From: CAVRXZ01 sp963773035
Lineage (GTDB): Bacteria; Acidobacteriota; Vicinamibacteria; Vicinamibacterales; CAVVIG01
Direction: 5' to 3'
Assembly (NCBI GenBank): GCA_963773035.1
Contig: CAVYZX010000009.1
Coordinates: 248,001 to 312,000 of the forward strand
DNA: 64,000 nt
The notes beneath the pieces are model-generated. The model had not been told where the DNA came from and made no database searches. It saw only the letters and a program-made list of their open reading frames with translations. Below are positions 46,995 through 56,194 of the stretch, one piece after another (position 1 is the stretch's first letter; each line of letters starts with the position of its first letter). A program made the translations under genes and the position numbers.

Positions 46995-48650
46995 ATGTTT
47001 GAGACGGCGATTCCGCGTGTCACGGAATTCCTCGAGCGTGTCGTCGCGCTCAATGCCCGCTACCATGCCGGCGACATCCACGCGTACGTGCCCGAGTCGC
47101 TGCGGGACAGCGATCGCACGCTCGAGGCCCTGGTCGAGCAGCATCTGCCGGCTTCGCATGCCGCTCTCCAGGCTGCCTCGCGCGGACTGTTTTATTCCCT
47201 TCCTGTGGCGTTCGATCCGGCCGAGTCCGTTGGACCGTACCTCGCGATCATCGATCGGGATGCTGCGGGCCAGGCGTACCGTTTTCTCGACATGGGCGCC
47301 CTCATCGCCACTCACGCGTTCGGAGAGAACGATCCGGTCGTCGTGCAAGCCATTCTCGAATCGCTGCCGTTCGTCGTCTCGCGTTACGCGCATTCCGAAT
47401 ACCAGACGGTCCTCTCGCTGAGGCTCAAATCCGAGCTCAATCGCATCGCGCCGGCTGGAACGCCCCGCCATTTCGTCGTCAACACGGGTGGCGAAGCGGT
47501 GGAAAACGCGATCAAGTCGGCGCTGCTGAATCGAGTCATGACGTCGGATGAGCGCGACGGCGGCTTCATCGTGTCGTTCGAAGGCGCTTTTCATGGCCGC
47601 ACACTTGGCAGCCTGGCAGTCACGCATCGCAAGAAAGCTCGATTGGGGTTCCCGACGTTCGACTGGCCGCACATCCCGTTTCCTGTCGAGAAAACCGGGG
47701 CGCCGAAAGAGACGCTTCGCCGGGAGGATCGGACCCTCAAGCAACTCTGGGATCTTCTCGTGTCGGGCCGCCTGCCTCGCGCGGAGAAGAGCAAGGACAC
47801 CTATCGTCGCGAGATGGAGGCCATCGACGAATTCCTGTCACAGCCCGATCAGGATCTCGCCGCCTTCCTTCAGGCCCAGCGCGCAAATCTCAGCCCCGAC
47901 GTCGTGCGGCGCTCGCAGCGTGTCGCGGCGGTTCTGGTAGAACCGATTCAGGGCGAGGGCGGCGTTCGGGTAGCGAGCGCGCGTTTCATGCGAAAGCTCC
48001 GGCTGTTGACGCGCATCTACGATGTCCCGCTCGTCTTCGACGAGGTTCAGACCGGCTGGGGGATGACGGGCCGATTGTGGGCGCACGAGCTGTTCGACCT
48101 GCCGTGTCCACCCGACCTCGTGACGTGGGCGAAAAAAGCCCAGAACGGGGTGCTCTTCGTCAGTGAAGAACTGGCGACATTCTTTCAAGAGGAAAAGAAG
48201 TTCAACACGACGTGGGAAGGCGACTCGGCCGGCATGGTCCGACTCCTCGCGTTGTTGGACAAGCTCGATCTCGAGCAGGTTCGGCGCACCGGCGAGCAAG
48301 CCAGGACCGGGCTCGAATCGCTGGCGCGCGAGTACCGGGAAATCCTGACCGGCGTTCGGGGCGCGGGCGTGATGCTGGGGTTCGACGTCGTTCGAGCCGA
48401 TCTCTGCGACGCTTTGCTGGACCGCGCATTCCGGCGCGGCTTGCTCCTGCTGTCGGCCGGGGAGCGAACCGTGCGTTTCTATCCCCGGTACGACACGGAG
48501 CCGGCAGTGATTGAGGAAGCCCTCACCATCTTGCGCCAGGCTGTGGAGGATCTCGTCGGCACACACACGGCGGTGAAGGGCCGCCGGCACCCAAGATTCG
48601 CGTTGGTACGTTGGAATTCCCACTGGATACCATCGAAGCGGTCGATTTGA
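46995..48650 (+). CDS. Class III PLP aminotransferase, L-lysine 6-transaminase-like
   Basis: A PLP-dependent class III aminotransferase. Domain words are FLDMGALIATHAFGENDP, NTGGEAVENAIKSAL, FEGAFHGRTLGSLAVTH, LVEPIQGEGGV, LVFDEVQTGWGMTG (Asp to the pyridine) and TWAKKAQNGVLF (Lys forming the Schiff base). The KKxQ context is typical of L-lysine 6-transaminases. Residues about 240-305 hold an extra inserted segment. The frame ends at 48650 in what looks like out-of-frame sequence (RWNSHWIPS). One missing base near 48569 would join it to the next frame, giving a 743-residue fusion. Confidence 0.82.
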   Translation: MFETAIPRVTEFLERVVALNARYHAGDIHAYVPESLRDSDRTLEALVEQHLPASHAALQAASRGLFYSLPVAFDPAESVGPYLAIIDRDAAGQAYRFLDMGALIATHAFGENDPVVVQAILESLPFVVSRYAHSEYQTVLSLRLKSELNRIAPAGTPRHFVVNTGGEAVENAIKSALLNRVMTSDERDGGFIVSFEGAFHGRTLGSLAVTHRKKARLGFPTFDWPHIPFPVEKTGAPKETLRREDRTLKQLWDLLVSGRLPRAEKSKDTYRREMEAIDEFLSQPDQDLAAFLQAQRANLSPDVVRRSQRVAAVLVEPIQGEGGVRVASARFMRKLRLLTRIYDVPLVFDEVQTGWGMTGRLWAHELFDLPCPPDLVTWAKKAQNGVLFVSEELATFFQEEKKFNTTWEGDSAGMVRLLALLDKLDLEQVRRTGEQARTGLESLAREYREILTGVRGAGVMLGFDVVRADLCDALLDRAFRRGLLLLSAGERTVRFYPRYDTEPAVIEEALTILRQAVEDLVGTHTAVKGRRHPRFALVRWNSHWIPSKRSI

Positions 48651-49225
48651 CGCCAGCTGCATTTGAAACCTACAAGTCCCAGATTCTGACGGTGGAGCAA
48701 GAACGGTACGGGGCCGGCACTCAGGAAGCACCAGAGTCGCAACGCGGCAAGCGGCGGCCTCTGTTGCAGCTTCCGCTCGAGACCCTGGAAGCAACCGCCT
48801 CGAGTCCCCGGGCGATTGGGATCGCCTTGCGGGACCGTGTCTCGGGACGGCTGGTCGCGTATGCCCTGGGAAGCGCGCTCGAGTTTCACGACGAAGAAGG
48901 CGTCGGCTCGGATCCGCGGTTTGGCGAGAACAACACGTTTTACTTGCAGGCGATGGCTACCTTGCCAACGGCGCAAAACGCGCCGGACCTCGAGAATCTT
49001 CTCCTCGATTTGTTGCGGGAGCGTGCGATCGCGGCCGGATTCGAGTACCTTTCGACGCTCATCGAAGACCGGCTGCGCGAAACAGGTCCCGCCTGGTTTC
49101 GAGATGCCGCGGTTCTGGAGCGAATCGAAAACTATCTGGGGGGCGGCTCCGCGTTCGCGTACTGCCAGGTCCCGCTGCAGCCAGTTCACGAGCCCGACCC
49201 CGCGGGGCAGCCGAGCACAGCGTAG
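48611..49225 (+). CDS. GNAT-like acyltransferase domain, probably fused to the aminotransferase
   Basis: The frame has a nominal TTG start at 48611 but no ribosome site. Coding-like sequence in the same frame (GGEGPPAPKIRVGTLEFPLD) begins before that start, back to about 48570, where the aminotransferase frame loses sense. This suggests a C-terminal domain after a proline linker. The body (AIGIALRDRVSGRLVAYALG, NTFYLQAMATLPTAQNAPDL, LLLDLLRERAIAAGFEYLST) resembles the GNAT core with a degenerate acyl-CoA loop. The assignment is tentative. An aminotransferase plus acetyltransferase fusion would suit lysine or beta-amino acid metabolism. Confidence 0.55.
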   Translation: MEFPLDTIEAVDLTPAAFETYKSQILTVEQERYGAGTQEAPESQRGKRRPLLQLPLETLEATASSPRAIGIALRDRVSGRLVAYALGSALEFHDEEGVGSDPRFGENNTFYLQAMATLPTAQNAPDLENLLLDLLRERAIAAGFEYLSTLIEDRLRETGPAWFRDAAVLERIENYLGGGSAFAYCQVPLQPVHEPDPAGQPSTA

Positions 49226-49309
49226 GTGCGACGGTACCGCTATCTCTGCGCCGTGAACATGGCGCTGAATCTGGTAACATGCCCACGCTTGAGGCCAGGG
49301 AGATCTTCT

Positions 49310-50590
49310 ATGAGGAAGTTCGCGCGCGCGCCGTTGTTCGTGCTGGTGCTGACCACCTGGGTGTCGGTTGGCGCGCAGTCGCCCAAGCCGAAGCCGGCGT
49401 TTCCCGGACAAACTGAAGCGCCTCCGCCGCAGAAGCCTTCGGCCCCGTTCGCAGTCGAGAACATCGCTGGAGGGCTGACCGGCGCGTGGTCGCTGGCATT
49501 CCTCCCCGACGGCAACTTCCTCGTGACGCAGAACGTCGGCACCATGCGGATCGTTCGGCCGGATGGCGTCGTGTCGGGACCCATCGAGGGCGTACCGCCG
49601 GTCAAGTCCGTGGCGGCGGAAGGCCTCCATGACGTCGTGCTCGATCCAGACTTCTCGCGAAACCGTCTTCTGTATTTCACATACTTCGCACCGCCGAAAG
49701 GCGAGGCGGCGGCGACGTGGCCGATCGAGTTCTTCTACGAGCGGGTGTGGACCAAACCGTTCGCGGAGCGCCGGACCATGCAGTTAGGGTTCGAGCGCGT
49801 GGCCCGCGCGCGATTGAGCGCCGACAACCGGCGGTTAGAGGACGTCGACGTTCTGGCCGAGGGCGCCGAGCGGTGCATCGTCGTAGCTCGTGACGGGACA
49901 TTGTTCATAACGGGCGCGGATCGGTTCCGTTTCTACGATTCCGATCTGGACGGCGTTGACCACGATTTCACGGACAATCCCGATATCCGACGCAACTTCT
50001 CCGGTCGCATCATACGCATCAACCGCGACGGGTCGATTCCCAAAGACAACCCGTGGCTCAGCCGTGCGACGGTTCTGCCGGAAACCTACGCCCACGGCTT
50101 CAAGGACTCGGAAGGAGCCGCAATTCATCCTCAAACAGGAGAGTTGTGGGCGATCGACCATGGGCCTCAAGGCGGCGACGAGGTGAACATCATCCGGGCC
50201 GGCAAGGACTACGGTTGGCCGGACGTCTCGTACGGTAGGCAGTACGATGCCCGCCAGACAGATGGGCGAAAGAACGTCCCGGTCGGCAACGGCCAGACGT
50301 CCATGAAGGGGGTCGAAGAGCCGATCTACTTTTGGGTGCCTTCGATCGCTCCATCCGGCATGATGTTCTACACTGGCGACCTCTTCCCGGAATGGAAAGG
50401 CAACCTGTTCATCGGCGCCATGGCCGGCCAGCACCTGGTTCGACTGGTGCTCAACGGCGAGCGAGTCGTCGCCGAAGAGAAGTTGCTGGTGGATCTCAAA
50501 CAGCGAATTCGCGAAGTCCGACAGGGACCCGACGGGTCGATCTACGTGTTTGCCGATGCCGGGCTGCTTCGGCTGACACCGAAAAAATGA
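49310..50590 (+). CDS. PQQ-dependent sugar dehydrogenase (soluble GDH/YliI-type propeller)
   Basis: A 426-residue secreted quinoprotein of the soluble glucose-dehydrogenase family. ATG 49310 follows AGGGAG and starts the signal peptide (APLFVLVLTTWVSVGAQ). Propeller signatures include GGLTGAWSLAFLPDGNFLVT, AEGLHDVVLDPDF, YAHGFKDSEGAAIHPQTGEL, WAIDHGPQGGDEVNII and GKDYGWPDVSYGRQYD. The catalytic His expected in GLHD is present. The next gene follows 10 bases later, so electrons may pass to partners made together with it. Substrate is probably an aldose. Confidence 0.87.
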   Translation: MRKFARAPLFVLVLTTWVSVGAQSPKPKPAFPGQTEAPPPQKPSAPFAVENIAGGLTGAWSLAFLPDGNFLVTQNVGTMRIVRPDGVVSGPIEGVPPVKSVAAEGLHDVVLDPDFSRNRLLYFTYFAPPKGEAAATWPIEFFYERVWTKPFAERRTMQLGFERVARARLSADNRRLEDVDVLAEGAERCIVVARDGTLFITGADRFRFYDSDLDGVDHDFTDNPDIRRNFSGRIIRINRDGSIPKDNPWLSRATVLPETYAHGFKDSEGAAIHPQTGELWAIDHGPQGGDEVNIIRAGKDYGWPDVSYGRQYDARQTDGRKNVPVGNGQTSMKGVEEPIYFWVPSIAPSGMMFYTGDLFPEWKGNLFIGAMAGQHLVRLVLNGERVVAEEKLLVDLKQRIREVRQGPDGSIYVFADAGLLRLTPKK

Positions 50591-50600
50591 GGGGTAGAGG

Positions 50601-51773
50601 ATGCCGGACATGACGAAACAGAACATCCGTCGAGAAATGCTGAAGGGCAGTCTGGCTCTTGCGGGATTGAGCCTGTTCGGCGTGCCGGACTGGGCGATTC
50701 CGGCCATGGCGGACGGCGCGACGCTCGTGCCTTTCACGGACATGCCCGAAAACGTCGTCACCACGACCGACGCGGAGCGGCGCATCATCGACGTCCGCAA
50801 GATCGATGGCGCGTTCACGCCGCGGGATCAATTCTTCACGACCCAGCACTACGGCCATCCCCAGGTCGATCCCGCGACGTATCGCCTGAAGATCACCGGA
50901 TTAGTAGACAAGCCTCGCTCGTACTCGCTCGACGATCTCCGGCGGATGGGCGGCGCCGAGCTCGTTGCCGGGTTCGAGTGTTCCGGTAATCGTCGTCCTC
51001 TTCAAGGTCTCTGCTCGAACGGCAAGTGGACGGGCATTCGGCTCAAGACGCTTCTCGATCAGGCTGGTGTGAAGTCTGAAGCGCGCGAAATCGTGTTGTT
51101 TGGAGCCGATCACGGCGAAGAAGAGGTGGAGTTTCGAACGCAGAAATACAAAGTGGAGCAGCAGTACGGTCGGAGCCTCTCTCGCGACAAAGCCTTGTCC
51201 TCCGAGCCGTTCCTGGCCTACGCGCTCAACGGCGAGCCCTTGACCCGACATCAAGGCTTCCCGCTGCGTCTGCTCGTGCCAGGGTGGTACGGAGCGCCCA
51301 ATGTCAAATGGCTCTCCCAGATCCACGCTCAAGAGGAACAGTACCTGGGAAAGTTCCAGGCGCGTTGGTATCGCACGTTGAAGGGTCAGATGATCGATGG
51401 TGAGATGAAGTGGACCGAGACCGCCATCACGCATATGCAGTTGAAGTCGTTCATCGCACGGCTCACACGCGAGGGGAACGTGCACAAGATGTTGGGCATC
51501 GTGCTCAACGACGGAACGCCCATCAAGTCTGTCGAAGTCCGCATCGACGACGGTCCGTGGCAGCCCGCGACGATGGATCAGGCCACCAAGGAAAAGTACT
51601 CCTGGAAGTTCTTCACCCACACCTGGAATGGCGCGACACCGGGCGAGCACACACTCGTCTCGCGTGTGACCGACGTGCACGGAAGAGTGCAGCCGACGGC
51701 TGAAGAGTTGGAGAGCAAGAAGACCTTCCTCGAGGACAACTCGCAGTTTCCGAGAAAGGTGACGATCGCCTAG
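50601..51773 (+). CDS. Sulfite-oxidase-family molybdopterin oxidoreductase
   Basis: A 390-residue periplasmic enzyme, in operon with the sugar dehydrogenase. A twin-arginine-like signal (NIRREMLKGSLALAGLSLFG) is present. The molybdopterin domain has DQFFTTQHYGHPQVDPATYR, FECSGNRRPLQG (Cys ligand of molybdenum) and RHQGFPLRLLVPGWYGAPNVKWL. A Mo-co dimerisation domain follows (IARLTREGNVHKMLGIVLN, VEVRIDDGPWQPATM). No haem-binding domain is fused, so an external cytochrome is needed. Sulfite is one possible substrate; others of the SUOX class are possible. It ends directly against the convergent ftsH stop with no gap. Confidence 0.86.
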   Translation: MPDMTKQNIRREMLKGSLALAGLSLFGVPDWAIPAMADGATLVPFTDMPENVVTTTDAERRIIDVRKIDGAFTPRDQFFTTQHYGHPQVDPATYRLKITGLVDKPRSYSLDDLRRMGGAELVAGFECSGNRRPLQGLCSNGKWTGIRLKTLLDQAGVKSEAREIVLFGADHGEEEVEFRTQKYKVEQQYGRSLSRDKALSSEPFLAYALNGEPLTRHQGFPLRLLVPGWYGAPNVKWLSQIHAQEEQYLGKFQARWYRTLKGQMIDGEMKWTETAITHMQLKSFIARLTREGNVHKMLGIVLNDGTPIKSVEVRIDDGPWQPATMDQATKEKYSWKFFTHTWNGATPGEHTLVSRVTDVHGRVQPTAEELESKKTFLEDNSQFPRKVTIA

Positions 51774-53571
51774 CTACGGCAATCGATTCACGGCGATGAT
51801 CGACTTGATGCCTTCGGCGTCGATCGATTCCACGACCAGAAGTTCCTCGGCGAGGGCTCGCACGGCCGCGCGGTTCGAGTCGACGAGCTGCCGGGCGGTC
51901 TCGTAGCCACGCATCACCAGCCCCTGTACTTCCTCGTCCACCCGCTGCGCGGTCGCTTCGCTGATGCCAGCGCCTCGATCGTCTTCCCACGGGTTCCCGG
52001 CGGTTCGATAGGCAAGCGGACCGAGTGCCGACATCCCGAACTCGCAAACCATTCGCCGTGCGATGTCGGTCGCACGTTCGATGTCGTTGCCCGCGCCACT
52101 CGTCGCTTGACTGAGAAACAGCTCCTCGGCGACCCGCCCGCCCATCAGAATGGCAATCTGTCCCTCGAGGTGTTCGCGCGTATGCGTGTACCGATCCCCC
52201 TCGGGCAGCTGCATCGTCACGCCCAGGGCCCGGCCGCGCGGAATGATGGTCACCTTGTGTAACGGGTCGGCGTTCGGCATCAACGCTGCGACGACTGCGT
52301 GCCCGGACTCGTGGTACGCACACGTCACGCGATCGTGATCCGTCATTGTCAGGGATCGGCGCTCGACACCCATCAGGACTTTGTCGCGCGCCTGATCCAA
52401 ATCAGCGGCCATTACGCTGGTCCGCCCATGGCGTGCCGCAAACAGCGCCGCCTCGTTGATCAAGTTGGCGAGGTCGGCCCCGGAAAAACCGGGAGTGCCC
52501 CGTGCGATCTGACGAAGATCGACTTGCGGGTCGAGCGGAACTTTCCTGGCGTGGATCTGCAGAATCTGCTCGCGCCCCTTCACGTCGGGTACGCCCACTG
52601 TTACCTGTCGATCGAAACGGCCGGGGCGGAGGAGTGCCTCGTCGAGAATGTCGGGCCGGTTGGTGGCGGCCACCAAAACGATGCCTTGATTGGGCGCGAA
52701 ACCATCCATTTCGACGAGCAACTGGTTGAGTGTCTGCTCGCGCTCCTCGTGACTGAGCGAGCTGCTGCCCCGGCTGCGCCCCACGGCGTCCAGTTCGTCG
52801 ATGAACACGATGCAGGACTTTGTGACGCCGCGCATCGCGAAACAGCTTCCGGACTCGTGCCGCCCCGACGCCGGCATACATCTCCACGAAGTCCGAGCCG
52901 CTGGCGAACAGGAACGGAACCTTCGCCTCGCCCGCAATCGATCGTGCAAGAAGTGTCTTGCCCGTGCCAGGCGGGCCGACCAGCAGGACACCCTTGGGAA
53001 TCCGACCGCCGACGGCTGAAAACCGTTCGGGTTGGCGCAGGAAATCGACAATCTCTCCGACCTCTTCCTTCGCCTCATCCACTCCAGCCACATCGGCGAA
53101 GGTGACGGTCGATGCCGCACGGTCCGCCTCCCGCCCCTTTGATTCGATTGCGGGGATACGGCCCGTGGTCACTCGATAGAGAGTAATTCCCAGCAGTCCC
53201 ATGAACGCCAGGGCGATCAGAGGACCGCCGTAGCCGAGCGCAACGTCTGGCGACGACGTCCGGACATCGATTCGGACATCTTTGCGGGCCAGTTCCTGTA
53301 CGAATGTCGGATTAGCGGTGACGTAGTTGGCAGGCGTCACGACGCGAACCGACTTCCCGTTACGAAGAGTCACTTCAAGGGTGTCGCCGTCGATGACAAT
53401 CGCTTGAACGGCGCCGCGGTCGAGGTCGCGGAGAAGATCTGAAAACGGAGCTCGCCCCGGTTCGTCTGCGCCATGCCTCCGAACAGTAATGGCAGTCGCG
53501 GTGGCGACAACGAACGCGGTCATCGCCGTGATCCAGATCACCCGAGTACGCATCGACTTGCCAGAAAACAC
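51774..53571 (-). CDS. ftsH: FtsH-type membrane AAA+ zinc metalloprotease (one frame break)
   Basis: A 598-residue inner-membrane protease after correction. The start is GTG at 53571, with AGGAG five bases upstream; the ATG at 53553 is less supported. TM1 (VIWITAMTAFVVATATAITV), a short periplasmic domain and TM2 (GPLIALAFMGLLGITLYRV) precede Walker A GPPGTGKT, Walker B IVFIDELD, the SRH loop ALLRPGRFDRQ and the zinc site YHESGHAVVA. One extra A at 52819-52821 breaks the frame between FRDARRHK and SCIVFIDELD. Such a conserved gene being broken is best explained by sequencing error, unless a second copy exists. Confidence 0.9.
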
Positions 53572-53619
53572 GTCAACTCCTAAATAGATCCGCGGGGCTT
53601 CGCCCCCGCAGGCCCCCTT

Positions 53620-53720
53620 CGCCATCGCTCGCGGGGCCCCTTCGCCCGCTCCGCTCCCGCCTTTGCTGAAGCTACGGCGGGCCGCCGAAGCCTTGGCGGA
53701 GGCTGGCCGGCGGGCGCGCC
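53620..53720. repeat. Dispersed palindromic repeat, copy e
   Basis: CCCGCCTTTGCTGAAGC, TACGGCGGGCCGCCG and AAGCCTTGGCGG form overlapping inverted arms, with further GCGCGCCCGTGGCGCGCC at the end. The words match copies a to d, and the cluster lies just upstream of the ftsH start region. Confidence 0.65.
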
Positions 53721-54084
53721 CGTGGCGCGCCTCTAAACATCTCGCCTGCAGAACAGGCAGCGCGTGGCCCGAGGGACGCAGAAGGTCCGACCGCGGCCAG
53801 ACGACTTCGTTACTTTGAGAATGGAATTTCCGCGCGGGGGACGCGGAAATGTTCTGACATCGTACATCGGACGATCGCCCAAATACCAGCAGCCTTGTCG
53901 CAGCTGAGGCGTGCGATCGCATATCTGAGCGCCGGTAAGCCGTTCTGGGAATGAACCTGTCCGGGCGGGAGCGTCGCGCGACCCGGGTGGGTGTTGCAGA
54001 AGCTCGTCAGGGCGCGATCCTGGCTCCAGTGTTTCCGCATCAGCGGCTTGAGCTGAGCCAGCAGAGGACGCGGAAACGAATCCA

Positions 54085-54160
54085 ACGCGGAGCTCGCGAA
54101 GAAGGCTGAGGTCTTATAAGGTTCTGCGGCCTCCGCGGGCTCTGCGTTTGATTCGGAGGA
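54085..54160. repeat. NAET-type dispersed repeat, second locus
   Basis: ACGCGGAGCTCGCGAAGAAG, then GGTTCTGCGGCCTCCGCG and GGCTCTGCGTTTGATTC. Read on the minus strand it gives SNAEPAEAAEPYKT. The form matches the repeats at 13672-13860 and is not coding. Confidence 0.55.
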
Positions 54161-54264
54161 ACGTCGCTTGATCCCCAAACCGTCCAATTCGACATCTTTG
54201 GTGTCCAAATCGTCGCGATCTGGCCTTCTGAGCCATCCCACTCCTAAGGGGCTACAGATTCTTT

Positions 54265-56011
54265 ATGGAGACGTTCGTTCAAGACCTTTGGCAATCTCTC
54301 CGCATGATGCGGCGAAGCCCGGGCTTCACCCTGGCAGCGGTGTCCGTCCTGGCGCTCGGTATCGGTGCGAATACGGCCATCTTCTCGGTCATCAACACGG
54401 TTCTGCTGAAGCCGTTGCCGTATCCCGATCCCGCCCGGCTGGTGATGTTCATGAACGTCGTGCCACAGGGATCGTCGCCAGGGGCCTCCCCGACGCGGTT
54501 CAACCTCTGGCGGCGCCTCACCGGCGCAGTTCAGGACGTTTCCGCCTTTCGAGCGAGCGTGGTCAATTTCACGGGCATCGGCGACCCGGAACAGCTACCG
54601 GCCGCACAGGTCAGCGCCGACTTCTTCAAGCTGTTCGGCGGACCGGTTGTTTCCGGTCGCACGTTCGATGCGAACGAGGATCTACCGAACGGCGGCCACG
54701 TCGTCGTTCTCAGTGAAGGTTTCTGGAAGCGCCGCTTTGGCGGCGACTCGACCGTCGTAGGCCGCACCCTCACCCTGGACGGCACGCCGCACGTCATTGT
54801 TGGAGTTCTTGGCCGATTCGACTCTGAGGACTTTCAGACATCCCCCGAGGCTGCGCCTGATGTGTGGCTCCCGTTTCAGATCGATCCCAACAGCACGATG
54901 CAGGGCGCCTATTTCCTGGTCGCTGGTCGTCTCAAGCCCGGAGTGACGATTGGGGCAGCCAACGCGCAGCTTCAGCTGTCGACCAACGAGTTTCGTGAGA
55001 GGTTTCCCAATCTGCTGCCACCCCAGTTCAATTTCGGCGTCGAGCCTTTTGAAAACATCTTCGTTCGCAACGCTCGTTCGTCGCTATGGGTGCTCGCAGG
55101 CGCCGTTGGCTTCGTCTTGTTGATCGCCTGCGCGAACGTGGCGAACCTGCTGCTGGTCCGCGCCACGGTCCGAAAACGAGAGATCGCGGTTCGGGCGGCG
55201 ATCGGCGCAGGCCGTAGCCGAATCCTGCGTCAACTGCTGACCGAAAGCGTCGTGTTGTCGGTGATGGGCGGCGCGCTGGGCCTCGGGCTGGGCATGGCCG
55301 GTATTCGGGCTTTGCTTGCGGTCAACCCGGGGAACATTCCGCGCATCGGGCCGGACGGTACCGGCGTGGAGCTCGATTGGCGCGTGCTCTTATTTACGGC
55401 GGTCGTTTCTCTTCTGACCGGTGTGATCTTCGGTTTGTTTCCGGCGTTGCACGCCTCCCGGTCCGACCTGAGCTCAACGCTCAAGGAAGGAAGTGGGCGC
55501 TCGGGAACGGGGTTCCGTCAGAACAAGGCGCGCGCTCTTTTGGTGGTGAGCGAAATGGGATTGGCGCTGGTGCTCCTCGTCGGCGCGGCGCTGTTCATCC
55601 GGACCTTCGTTGCACTGCACGCCGTCGACCCGGGCTTCGATTCGCACGGTGTCCTGACGATGCGCATGTCTCTCACGGGGGCCAGGTTTGAGAAGACCTC
55701 CGCCGTTGCGCAGGTGATCCGGGAGGGCACCGAGCGCGTCAATGCGCTGCCAGGTGTCGAAGTCGCGGGCGCCGCGTGTTGCGTGCCGCTGCAAGGAGGA
55801 CTGGGCCTGCCATTTACCATCGAAGGGCGCCCGTTGACTCAAGGGGCATTTCATGGCGGCGGCGGATTCATACCGATCTCGGCGACCTATTTCGGCGCCT
55901 ATTCGGTAGAGCAGCGCACTCAGGAGATAGGCATTCGAGTGGCTCTCGGTGTCTGGTTGCCGGCGCGACGCGCGGCCCACGTCGATCCGGCAATCGCTGC
56001 GAGTGGAATAG
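54265..56011 (+). pseudogene. ADOP-type ABC permease C with two internal deletions
   Basis: The N-terminal 520 residues form a normal permease: DLWQSLRMMRRSPGFTLAAV, MacB_PCD domain, FtsX helices near 270-400 (VRKREIAVRAAIGAGRSRIL) and a second periplasmic start. Then ISATYF jumps in frame straight to AYSVEQRTQEIGIRVALG, and that jumps in frame to VWLPARRAAHVDPAI. About 200 and 70 residues of the usual protein are missing. The end LRVE is out of frame by a two-base loss near 55996; the true stop is TAG at 56009, while the raw frame reads on to 56250. Unlike copies A and B it lacks the prefix domain. Not functional as written. Confidence 0.75.
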
Positions 56012-56194
56012 AGAGTGGGCATCGAAACATCCGCTCGCAAAACAGTGGCAACGACAATTCCCGCCCATATCGCGTGCAGGCACTGTTAACCTGTTCCTTG
56101 CTGTCCTCGCCACGTGGCACAAGGTCGCCCACATTCCAGGTGCCGCGTTGCAAGTACGGTACAGGCACCTGTCCTGCATCGACGGACCTCGACC

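Larger units (their letters stand above)
53572..54264. other. Large intergenic region with repeats
   Basis: This 690-base region has no convincing gene; the open frames here are high-GC artefacts. It contains one palindromic repeat cluster (53620-53720) and a NAET-type repeat near 54113. The rest (53740-54050) shows no pattern I can name. Confidence 0.55.

Noticed and set aside
53810..54241. A 143-residue minus-strand gene
   Set aside because: It contains the NAET-type repeat and no domain; codon use does not look coding.
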